IMG/VR virus record: IMGVR_UViG_3300020051_000999
Coordinates: 1-20,821 of that record
DNA length: 20,821 bases
Source: a virus
Direction: 5' to 3' (one strand)
Of the stretch, positions 13,076 through 20,821 are shown one piece after another. Within the stretch, counting starts at the first letter, position 1. Each line of letters starts with the position of its first letter. A model generated the notes under the pieces. The model was not told the origin of the DNA. It ran no database searches and saw only the letters and a list, made by a program, of their open reading frames with translations. Position numbers and translations under genes: made by a program.

Positions 13076-15144
13076 TGAGTATAAAATTAGGTAATGCCGA
13101 AGTAAATGCTATATCTATAATTGAACCTTATAGTATAGGCGATCTTGGTGGCACTGATTATAGTGTAGGTAATCTTGAGCCAGATTGGGTTAGGCCGTCT
13201 GAGTGGATGGACATGCCCGTTATAAACTCTGGCGATAATAAGGTCGCTATGCTCATCGCCGTGGAGAGCGGTGTTCTTAACAAGGACATTGGATTCTTTC
13301 TTAGAGGCGCTCAAAGCAATTCTCCTAGTTATGCCACACACTCTATCATAGATTGGGGTGATGGATCTTCCGACCTCGTATATTTTGAGGGTCAGCCGGT
13401 TGATTATTATTATCATTCTTATAATTTTGACGACCTTCCAGAAAATACTGAATTTCTATTTGACGGCAAGTTAGCTAGACAGGTGATAATACAAATTGAT
13501 AGTTCGGCAAGCGGCTTAGACTATCTAAATCTTACTAGGTCTAATGGTGCATATTACAATGGTAGAGATGTTCATTCTAGTAACGGTCAATCTTCTAACA
13601 TTTTAGATCTTTATATTGATGCCCCGGATCTTAAAGTTATTTATAATGGAGGCTCACAACAAAAACACCTAGAAAGGATGCATGTAAATTGCGACAGTAT
13701 TTCGAATATAACGCTTTTTAAAAACTTACCAAGCCTTAAAGTTGCGCATATATCGAGCGGCGCAACTGCGGGGCTGTCTTCGTTGCAAGAATTTTTCTTT
13801 GGGTGTTCCAAGCTTCAACAGGCCCCTTTTATCGACACCTCTTCTGCTACTAAACTTCGAGGGGTGTTTCAAGGTTGCCATAGCATTAAAACTATTCCAA
13901 ATCTAGACACCTCTAGTTGTACAGATTTCTCTACCATGTTTTGGGAATGTCGATCTTTAGAATATATACCGGATTTCGATTACTCTAAAGCTACAACTCT
14001 TTCTCATACATTTGGGAATATGCACAATCTTAAAGCTGTTCCACACGGATTAAGATGGCCCACTGGCACATACGATTTCTACAATGGGTTTTATAATAAT
14101 AAGGAAATGGTCTATGTCGCATCAGACATGAACACAAGCGGAATAACAAGCCTTAGTCAATCTTTTCGGGAGTGTACATCGCTAAAAAAGATTCCAGAGA
14201 TATATTGCCCAAACGCCACGACTATGTATTATGCATTTTACAATTGCGATTCATTAAAAAAAATACATTTAAAAGACATATCATCTGTTACGGATATGAC
14301 CTACTCAATGTCTAATTGTGATGAATTAAGAGAAGTTACTGGAGAGAACCTGCCGACTGGCGTTACTACTTTTTATACAACATTTTATCAATCATCAAAG
14401 CTATTAAAGGCTCCAGAGTTTTACACCGGAAACGCTACGAACTTGAATCATATGTATGGCAATTGCGATGAGCTTGAATATGCCCAGACTATAGATGCCT
14501 CTAACGCCACATCTATATATGCTATATTTCAAGGATGCAGAAAAATAAAAGATGCTAGATTTATTAATGTTAATACTAAAATTACAGATGCGCGATACGC
14601 CTTTGATGCTTGCGAATCTTTAAAGTCTATTCCGTCTGGGTTGTTTGTTGATTACAATTCTTGCCCTTCTAGAGCAGATCTCATGTTTAACAGATGCTCT
14701 AGCCTTAGAGAAGTTAATAATATTGTTTTATCTGGTTGCATACAGAGTAACAATATTTCCCCATTTAGAAATTCCCCCGAAGGGTTAGATATTAGAAAAT
14801 TTGGAAATATAGAGTTTGGATCTGGGGTGTATCTTGACTGGCTAATTCACAACAACGATAAAGTAACCAGCGTTCCAGATTGGGATTTTTCTGGTGTTGA
14901 GTCTCTTCATGGTGCCTTTTGGGACTGTAACGGGTTGGCTTGGAGTGATGTTAAAAACACAAAAACCACAATTCACTATTATAATTGCCTGTTAGGAAGC
15001 GGCGCTATAGAAAATATATTCAATAACCTAGCGAGTGGCGTTGTTGGACAGAGTATAGATATCAGGGATAACTACGGCGTTTCAGAGCTTCACCCCGACA
15101 CCATCGCTATCGCAACTTCAAAAGGCTGGACTGTTACTACATAG
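13075..15144 (+). CDS. BspA-like leucine-rich-repeat protein, first of three
   Basis: A 689-aa protein. Residues 1-60 carry a conserved leader (KLGNAEVNAISIIEPY, WVRPSEWMDMPV). Residues about 60-145 form a PKD-like beta domain with IIDWGDG (91-97) and HSYNFDDL. From about 200 to 620 there are 23-24-aa repeats of the form TSxxTxxxxMFxxCxxLxxIPxxD, which is the DUF285/BspA-type LRR. The last ~65 residues (GSGAIENIFNN, SELHPDTIAIATSKGWTVTT) are shared with the next two genes. The ATG overlaps the fibre stop by one base (TAATG); an upstream in-frame TTG at 13060 is not favoured. No signal peptide, consistent with a virion protein rather than a secreted one. BspA LRRs are known in bacterial surface adhesins; a host-binding role here is inferred. 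Confidence 0.93.
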   Translation: MSIKLGNAEVNAISIIEPYSIGDLGGTDYSVGNLEPDWVRPSEWMDMPVINSGDNKVAMLIAVESGVLNKDIGFFLRGAQSNSPSYATHSIIDWGDGSSDLVYFEGQPVDYYYHSYNFDDLPENTEFLFDGKLARQVIIQIDSSASGLDYLNLTRSNGAYYNGRDVHSSNGQSSNILDLYIDAPDLKVIYNGGSQQKHLERMHVNCDSISNITLFKNLPSLKVAHISSGATAGLSSLQEFFFGCSKLQQAPFIDTSSATKLRGVFQGCHSIKTIPNLDTSSCTDFSTMFWECRSLEYIPDFDYSKATTLSHTFGNMHNLKAVPHGLRWPTGTYDFYNGFYNNKEMVYVASDMNTSGITSLSQSFRECTSLKKIPEIYCPNATTMYYAFYNCDSLKKIHLKDISSVTDMTYSMSNCDELREVTGENLPTGVTTFYTTFYQSSKLLKAPEFYTGNATNLNHMYGNCDELEYAQTIDASNATSIYAIFQGCRKIKDARFINVNTKITDARYAFDACESLKSIPSGLFVDYNSCPSRADLMFNRCSSLREVNNIVLSGCIQSNNISPFRNSPEGLDIRKFGNIEFGSGVYLDWLIHNNDKVTSVPDWDFSGVESLHGAFWDCNGLAWSDVKNTKTTIHYYNCLLGSGAIENIFNNLASGVVGQSIDIRDNYGVSELHPDTIAIATSKGWTVTT

Positions 15145-15153
15145 GTACAAATA

Positions 15154-17235
15154 ATGGCAAATTTAAAAGTAGGAAATACAAACGTCGGCAAGATTTCGGT
15201 TATAGAGCCGTATGAGGACGTGTATGTTGACAACACAGTAAGTGAACCTTGGGTGCGACCTAGTGAGTGGTTAGACATGCCCGTTATTGGCTCTGGTGAC
15301 GATAAGGTTGCCATATTAGTTTATGTTCCAAGTGGTCGGAAATATGAAGCCAAGATATACGCAAACGGAACGTATGTTAGCAATTATGATAGACCAACTT
15401 ATTATACCGTAGACTGGGGCGATGGGAATACAACTCTTGTCTCTGGTAATTATCCGTCTACTACTCATGTTAACGGCATCCAACATGCATATCACGAATA
15501 TGACTACAATGATTTATCACCAGATTCAGAATTTATATATCAAGGTGTACTATGCAGGCAAGCTATTGTTCAAATGGACAACAGTGTTAGTGGATGTTAT
15601 AATTTAGATTTATCTGGTTTTGGCCCAACTAATTACGAGCAAAATGCTCACGATGCTAACGTCAGAAGAGGTGCTAACCATGTATTAGACATACATGTAG
15701 CTTCTCAAAACCTCACTTACTTGAAGTTTTATGATAATTATAAGCCTAGATTTAGAAATCTAGAAAGAATTAAGATAGACAGCCCTAGAAGCATTGCCTC
15801 AATGTATCAAATGTTTTACCAGTGTGAGTCTTTGCGTTTAGCAATGCTACCAAGTGGGTTCACTACGGGGGTAACAGACTTTAGATACACCTTTGCTCTT
15901 TGCGAGAAACTTCAGGAGGTTCCATATTTAGATACATCTAGCGCAACACTTATGCACGATATGTTTAACCGCTGCTACAGCTTGGAAAAAATTCCAGATA
16001 TGGATACAACTAATGTTACAAATTTTGGTAACTTTGCTAATAGGTGTTATGACCTGAAGGAGATGCCAAATCTAGATTATAGAAATTCTTATATGAGAGA
16101 GGCTTTTACTTATTGTAGAAAGATAAAGTCAATTCCTAGTGGGGTAAGTTTTCATAACTGTAGTTCTCTATACGGTACATTTAATCTTTGCGATTTACAA
16201 GCTCTACCAAATGATATTTGGGAGAGGTGTTCTGGTGTTCCCGACATGGTTGCGGCTTTTTCTAATAATAACAATTTAAGAAGTGTTCCAAAAGTAAACA
16301 TACCGGATTGCACAGTTGGTTATTCTATGTTTGCAGGCTGTTCTAAACTAGAAAGTGTAGAACTTGGAGATGTATCTAACATACAGGTTACTGGATTTGT
16401 CAGTATGTTCAATGGGTGCAATTCTTTAAGAAGTGTAACATTTGACGACCCGGAAAATATAAAAGCTGATTCTACTAACTCTATGTTTTATAGATGCTTG
16501 TCATTAGAACAAGCGCCCTATTTTAACACATCTGGGGTTACAGACGCTAGATATATGTTTAACGGCTGCTACAATCTAAAGTCAATTCCTGCTTATGATT
16601 TTTCTAATTTAAGTACAGTTGGAATGACTAATTTCGCCTACGACTGTAGATCTCTAAAACATTTTGGTGGATTCAGGGGTATAAATAGTAATATTAGAGT
16701 TGATGCTTCTTTTATGTACTCTGATTCATTAAAAGAATTCCCATCTGGAATTTTCATAAGTCAAGATACATGTCCGGCGACTGGCTCGCAATTTATAAGA
16801 CAGAGCTACGGAGTACGAAGCGCTCCTCATATCTACGCTTCTGGAAATAGTGCTAATTCGATGTTTTATGAAGCATATAGTTTAAGATATATAGATGGAG
16901 TTACATTTGGCGCGGAGACAAATTGCTATCGAATGTTTTATAGTTGTCAGAACTTGAATAGATTTCCAGAAGCAGACGGATCTCTCATAACAAATGCTAC
17001 AGATATGTTTTTAAGTTGTGTCGAATTAGAGTGGTCAGATTTAAATAATGTCGGCGTATCTATTTCATATAGATCTAACTTTCTTGCTAGCGGTGCAATA
17101 GAAAATATATTTAATCGCCTCGCTAGCGGGGTCGCGGGTCAAAGTATTGATATAGTAGGTAACTATGGAACTTCCGAACTTCATTCAGACACTTTAGCGA
17201 TAGCTACCAGCAAGGGTTGGACAGTTACAACATAA
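15154..17235 (+). CDS. BspA-like leucine-rich-repeat protein, second of three
   Basis: A 693-aa paralogue of its neighbours. The leader (KVGNTNVGKISVIEPY, WVRPSEWLDMPV) and the TVDWGDG motif (85-91) with HEYDYNDL match the first copy. Repeats of DUF285 type fill about 200-625, for example MFNRCYSLEKIPDMDTTNVT. An irregular segment EFPSGIFISQDTCPATGSQF near residue 526 has counterparts in both sister proteins. The C-terminus is the shared GSGAIE/SASGV...SELH...ATSKGWTVTT type. It starts nine bases after the previous stop with only an AGG-like ribosome site, so translation is probably coupled. One 20-base stretch near the start is identical to the third copy. The repeat core is far more diverged than the ends. 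Confidence 0.93.
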   Translation: MANLKVGNTNVGKISVIEPYEDVYVDNTVSEPWVRPSEWLDMPVIGSGDDKVAILVYVPSGRKYEAKIYANGTYVSNYDRPTYYTVDWGDGNTTLVSGNYPSTTHVNGIQHAYHEYDYNDLSPDSEFIYQGVLCRQAIVQMDNSVSGCYNLDLSGFGPTNYEQNAHDANVRRGANHVLDIHVASQNLTYLKFYDNYKPRFRNLERIKIDSPRSIASMYQMFYQCESLRLAMLPSGFTTGVTDFRYTFALCEKLQEVPYLDTSSATLMHDMFNRCYSLEKIPDMDTTNVTNFGNFANRCYDLKEMPNLDYRNSYMREAFTYCRKIKSIPSGVSFHNCSSLYGTFNLCDLQALPNDIWERCSGVPDMVAAFSNNNNLRSVPKVNIPDCTVGYSMFAGCSKLESVELGDVSNIQVTGFVSMFNGCNSLRSVTFDDPENIKADSTNSMFYRCLSLEQAPYFNTSGVTDARYMFNGCYNLKSIPAYDFSNLSTVGMTNFAYDCRSLKHFGGFRGINSNIRVDASFMYSDSLKEFPSGIFISQDTCPATGSQFIRQSYGVRSAPHIYASGNSANSMFYEAYSLRYIDGVTFGAETNCYRMFYSCQNLNRFPEADGSLITNATDMFLSCVELEWSDLNNVGVSISYRSNFLASGAIENIFNRLASGVAGQSIDIVGNYGTSELHSDTLAIATSKGWTVTT

Positions 17236-17244
17236 GGTATACAA

Positions 17245-19464
17245 ATGGCAATTATTAAAGTAGGTAATAATAGTATAGGTAAGATATCGGTTATAGAGCC
17301 GTATGATGATCCTATTGGATATCAGGAAATTCAAACAACACCTTGGGTGCGCCCTAGTGAGTGGCTTGACATGCCCGTTTATTCTTCTGGCGACGATAAG
17401 GTTGCGATATTAGCCTTTGTCCCAAGCGGCTTACCTATGCAAGCACGCATAGAGCTTTTTGGGACTTACATTTCTAATGAAGTAAGACCAACTTTATCGA
17501 CTGTAGATTGGGGTGATGGTAATTCCGTTGCAGTTAGTGGTACTGACTATAGAGATACTTATCCGGGTTATGTTGAACCGGCTGTGCATACATACAGCTA
17601 TGACGACCTTTCTTCTGACACAGAGTTTGAATACAATGGTCGAATTTGTAGACAGGCAATGATAGAAATAACTAACGCTAGTGGCATGTATTATTTAGAT
17701 TTAAGCGATTTTGCTGCTACTAACAATAAAACAGATCCAGATAGCTATGGAAGAGCCTCTGTTTCACACAATTATTTAGAATTAAGTATTAATTCTTCTG
17801 GGTGTGAGAATGTATATCTTCGTAGACATCCTCCATATAGAGGCTCTCCAAGACATTGTAAAAAAATAAAAATAAGATCGGACAAGTCTATTACTAATGG
17901 TCAGACGTTTTGGCAGCTTTATGAACTTGAAGAATTAGATATTGAAAGTGGTATTTTTAGAGATCTCACAAGTTTCAATTATATGTTTGCAGACTGTAGA
18001 AGACTCAAGAGCGTGCCTTATTTCGACACCTCTTCAGCTACCTCAATGGGGACCATGTTTAATGGCTGCTGGGATCTAGAGGAAATTCCAGATTTTGACA
18101 CATCTAATGTGACTTCGTTTGGTAGCTTTGCTTCATATTGCTATAACCTAAAGAAAATTCCAAACATAGATTTTAGTAACGCCACTAATTTAAATAATTC
18201 CTTTTTTAATTGTACGACTATAAAATCTATTCCCTCTGGCATGAATATTTCTAATGCTCAAAATTTAGCGGGATGTTTTCAGGGCTGTACTAATCTCTCC
18301 GCTGTTCCAGATAATTTAGATTTTTCTTCTGCTACCACTACTGACGGTATGTTCCGAATATGTTCAAACTTAAAAAGATGTCCAGATTTATATCTTCCAA
18401 ACGTTACAGACATGGACTCTATGTTTAATGGTTGTTCGACATTAAAAGTTTCACCAAGTATAGATGCTCCCGTCGCAACAAATGCCAGTCGCGTTTTTAT
18501 GTCGTGTTATGGAATAAGAAAAGCGGGCTTTATAAATATACCAAGTGCTACAGACATTTCTTATTTTTTTAACGATTGCTATAATCTCCAGAACGCAGAG
18601 TTTGGCTCGATGACGGGCGTGCAAAGGTTAGATGGCGCTTTTGCTGATTGTCACGACCTAAATACTCTAAAAATGAATAGCATTGAAAATGCTTTACCCA
18701 CGCACACGCTTTCCATGCTTGAAAATTGTAAAACCATTAAGCGTGTTCCAACAATAAACACCTCTAATTGTTTATATACCTATAGCATGTATCTCGGTTG
18801 CAATTCTTTACAAGAGATCCCCGAACATGATCTTTCAAACGTTATAAATTGTAGTTATATGTTTAGGGGCTGCGGGTTGCTAGTTAATTTTGGCGGTGTT
18901 ACGAATTTTAGTTCTGTGGCAACAAATATAAACGGCATGTTCCAAGATACGCCCGTATCCGAGCTGCCCTCAAGTATTTTTACAAGCGGTTTTCCTGCTG
19001 GCGCATCGGCTCAATCTTTTGCTTGGGGGACGCATGTGGAATACATTCCAGTTCTTAACATATCGGGAGTCACTGACATTGATTATATCAGCTACAGCCC
19101 ATTTAGAAGTTCTCCATTAAAAGGAATAGGAACACTTGTTATTGGGGATGCCAATGCTTCTAATACATTTAATACTTGCGAGTGGATTCAAGTAATACCA
19201 AGCGCCGACGCCTCTAATGCTCAATCTTTGACGAACTTTTGTTATAATGCCAATTCTTTAACTTGGTCAGATTTATATAATGTTAATAAAACAATTAGTT
19301 ATTATGCGTGTTACTTAGGTAGTGGCGCCATAGAGCATATTTTTAATAACCTGAGTACGGTTAGCTCTGAGACTATCGACATAAGGTATAATTACGGAAC
19401 CAAAGAGCTTCACCCGGATACAATAGCAGTAGCAACCAGCAAGGGTTGGACCGTCACAACATAA
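17245..19464 (+). CDS. BspA-like leucine-rich-repeat protein, third of three
   Basis: A 739-aa paralogue with the same order of parts: leader (KVGNNSIGKISVIEPY, WVRPSEWLDMPV), PKD-like domain with TVDWGDG (86-92) and HTYSYDDL, a DUF285 repeat array, and the shared C-terminal domain ending ATSKGWTVTT. It is 46 aa longer than the second copy. Because the distances from the N-terminus to DWGDG and from the ELPSSIF segment to the C-terminus are almost the same in both, the extra length is in the LRR array and equals about two repeats. It starts nine bases after the previous stop, the same gap as between the first two copies. The likely role is a surface or receptor-binding protein, by family and position. 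Confidence 0.93.
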   Translation: MAIIKVGNNSIGKISVIEPYDDPIGYQEIQTTPWVRPSEWLDMPVYSSGDDKVAILAFVPSGLPMQARIELFGTYISNEVRPTLSTVDWGDGNSVAVSGTDYRDTYPGYVEPAVHTYSYDDLSSDTEFEYNGRICRQAMIEITNASGMYYLDLSDFAATNNKTDPDSYGRASVSHNYLELSINSSGCENVYLRRHPPYRGSPRHCKKIKIRSDKSITNGQTFWQLYELEELDIESGIFRDLTSFNYMFADCRRLKSVPYFDTSSATSMGTMFNGCWDLEEIPDFDTSNVTSFGSFASYCYNLKKIPNIDFSNATNLNNSFFNCTTIKSIPSGMNISNAQNLAGCFQGCTNLSAVPDNLDFSSATTTDGMFRICSNLKRCPDLYLPNVTDMDSMFNGCSTLKVSPSIDAPVATNASRVFMSCYGIRKAGFINIPSATDISYFFNDCYNLQNAEFGSMTGVQRLDGAFADCHDLNTLKMNSIENALPTHTLSMLENCKTIKRVPTINTSNCLYTYSMYLGCNSLQEIPEHDLSNVINCSYMFRGCGLLVNFGGVTNFSSVATNINGMFQDTPVSELPSSIFTSGFPAGASAQSFAWGTHVEYIPVLNISGVTDIDYISYSPFRSSPLKGIGTLVIGDANASNTFNTCEWIQVIPSADASNAQSLTNFCYNANSLTWSDLYNVNKTISYYACYLGSGAIEHIFNNLSTVSSETIDIRYNYGTKELHPDTIAVATSKGWTVTT

Positions 19465-19478
19465 AAGGAGAAAAAAAA

Positions 19479-19763
19479 ATGGCACATATAGAAGATGGTT
19501 TTTATAAGCACGATCAGGAAAGAAATTACATTCATCATGGCAATAATGTGTATAATGCTATGTATACGCTGTCGCGCCCAGAAAAAGACAGTTACGACCT
19601 ACCAATCGACGGATGGTACTGGTTTGACACTCCGCAGGCCGCCTGTGAGTTTTTTGGGGTTGACATAGAAGAGCATGATTATCTAACTTATGATCCAGAT
19701 CACGATGAAAATCTAAATCCGGGTTTTAATCCAGAAGAAGGAATAGATCCACATGGCATATAG
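19479..19763 (+). CDS. small acidic protein of unknown function
   Basis: A 94-aa protein that I do not recognise. It is rich in Asp, Glu, His and Tyr (GFYKHDQERNYIHHGNNVYN, DGWYWFDTPQAACEFFGVD) and ends in an acidic, Pro/Gly-containing tail (DPDHDENLNPGFNPEEG). Ribosome site AAAAGGAG stands eight bases before ATG 19479; an earlier in-frame non-ATG start at 19446 would lie inside the LRR gene and is rejected. Its stop overlaps the start of the next fibre gene by 11 bases. The strong ribosome site contrasts with the weak sites of the LRR genes, so it may be made in larger amounts. It could be an accessory or chaperone for the fibres, but nothing in the sequence proves this. Confidence 0.8.
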   Translation: MAHIEDGFYKHDQERNYIHHGNNVYNAMYTLSRPEKDSYDLPIDGWYWFDTPQAACEFFGVDIEEHDYLTYDPDHDENLNPGFNPEEGIDPHGI

Positions 19764-20821
19764 TCCAGTACCAAAGCTTACCAATGGTAATGCTACATTT
19801 AATTATGATCTGAGTGTTAGTGGTATAGCAACGGCTGGATCTGGCTTGGTTTTGGTTGATCTTGTTCCGGCCACCACGACAAACACTCTATATAATGATG
19901 CTGGAACCCTAAAATTCAATGGTGCCGCTATTGGTGGCGGCGGTGGATCTACATACACGTCTGGAAGCGGCATAACCATAGATGGCGATGACAACATACA
20001 CGTCTATGGTGGCAGTGGAAATTTCCAATATATTGAACTGCAAACAGATAATACGCTTATTCCAAAGATGAAGTTTACTGGCTCAGGCGTTACAGACACG
20101 CCAATTAGCCTAGAGGTGGCTTCTAGTTTTGAAAGTGCAACTGGCTCTGGTTCTGCTCTCTTGTTTCAGGGGACTCAGGGGCAATTATTCTCTATTACAG
20201 ATAATCTCTCAAGCGGTACGATCTTTAGTGTTTCTGACATTACTGGCCTACCAATGCTTGAGATCGACGCTTCGGGACACGTTCAGATTGGGGAGTTTGC
20301 AGACGATATAACTCTACATCAGGCGGTTCTTCTTTCTGGGGGGGTTCCTTCTGACACAACAAATAAATTATATAATAATGCGGGCGAGTTGTACTTTAAT
20401 GGTGCCAGTCTTGAGTATGATGACACCTATGTTTCTGGGATTGCAACTTATGCGAGCGGTCAGGTTATAGAAAATAAAGCCGATATTGTTTATATATCTG
20501 GTGTTGCTGCGGGCGGTATTACTGCTGAAGATTTAGAATATGTCTCTGGAATAGCTGTTTATGGGTCTGGTCTTGATAGTTATCTATTAAACCCTAGTGG
20601 TGTTGATGGTATTGCAATTACTTCTACCCCAGATCATGTAATATTTAGTGGAGATGCAACACTTGCTAGAGTGAGCGATCTAAATGTCATTTCTGGTGTT
20701 GCCACATCACAAACCTTACAATCTATTACAGATAATGGTTCTACAACTAATAATGCTATAACAATAAATAATGATCTTACAGCAGAGTTTATATTTGCTG
20801 AATTAGACGGCCCAATTGTCT
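19753..20821 (+). CDS. fibre-like structural protein, 3' end cut by window edge
   Basis: An open frame of 356 codons from ATG 19753 to the window end with no stop, starting MAYSPVPKLTNGNATFNYDL. It contains two copies of a NxLYNxAGxLxFNGA motif (about residues 45-58 and 209-222), a segment resembling phage head or tail fibre strands. From about residue 225 it carries VSGIATYASGQVIENKADIV and VSGIAVYGSG, the same modules seen in the fibre gene at 10220. An AAGGAA lies nine bases before the start. The two fibre genes thus bracket the three LRR genes and share modules. It is probably another long trimeric fibre; the size and C-terminal function cannot be seen. Confidence 0.9.
   Translation, partial: MAYSPVPKLTNGNATFNYDLSVSGIATAGSGLVLVDLVPATTTNTLYNDAGTLKFNGAAIGGGGGSTYTSGSGITIDGDDNIHVYGGSGNFQYIELQTDNTLIPKMKFTGSGVTDTPISLEVASSFESATGSGSALLFQGTQGQLFSITDNLSSGTIFSVSDITGLPMLEIDASGHVQIGEFADDITLHQAVLLSGGVPSDTTNKLYNNAGELYFNGASLEYDDTYVSGIATYASGQVIENKADIVYISGVAAGGITAEDLEYVSGIAVYGSGLDSYLLNPSGVDGIAITSTPDHVIFSGDATLARVSDLNVISGVATSQTLQSITDNGSTTNNAITINNDLTAEFIFAELDGPIV

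Noticed and set aside
13075-19464. Diversity-generating retroelement target repeats
   Set aside because: No reverse transcriptase or template repeat is visible, and the C-termini are conserved rather than hypervariable.

Overview
The window is a stretch of a tailed double-stranded DNA bacteriophage genome. All genes lie on the + strand and are tightly packed, most separated by 0-60 bases or overlapping by 1-53 bases. The landmark genes are a large terminase, a portal, a prohead protease fused to a scaffold, a decoration protein and an HK97-fold major capsid protein. The DNA is AT-rich with standard stop codons, and several structural genes have strong AAGGAG-type ribosome sites, so a Shine-Dalgarno-using bacterial host is likely. 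A phage GDP-mannose 4,6-dehydratase and repeat-rich fibre genes fit an uncultured, probably aquatic phage. The host cannot be named from sequence alone. Both ends of the window cut through a gene.

Layout. Positions 1-1070 hold the 3' part of a GDP-mannose 4,6-dehydratase, an auxiliary sugar-nucleotide gene. Positions 1018-2741 hold an HNH endonuclease, an acidic unknown protein, an ERCC4-type nuclease and a ClpP-like serine protease. Positions 2738-9891 hold the packaging and head module: terminase, portal, protease/scaffold with an apparent nested scaffold start, decoration protein and major capsid protein. A clear rho-independent terminator follows at 9919-9950. Positions 9996-20821 hold a surface-protein block: a 73-aa protein, a 951-aa repeat-built fibre, three consecutive BspA-like leucine-rich-repeat proteins of 689, 693 and 739 aa, a 94-aa unknown protein, and a second fibre-like gene that runs off the right edge.

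How the genes fit together. The HNH protein and terminase probably act in DNA cutting and packaging, and the ERCC4 nuclease could resolve branched DNA first. Portal, scaffold, protease, capsid and decoration proteins build the head. The fibre and LRR proteins probably form the host-contact surface. A TTGTGTA-WWAT element recurs in the gaps before the portal, the protease and the 73-aa gene and looks like a phage promoter. No small terminase, head-tail connector, tail tube, tape measure, tRNA, CRISPR, insertion sequence or integrase was seen. The most notable points are the tandem LRR adhesins, the nested scaffold start, the shared promoter-like element and the layered repeats of the fibre.
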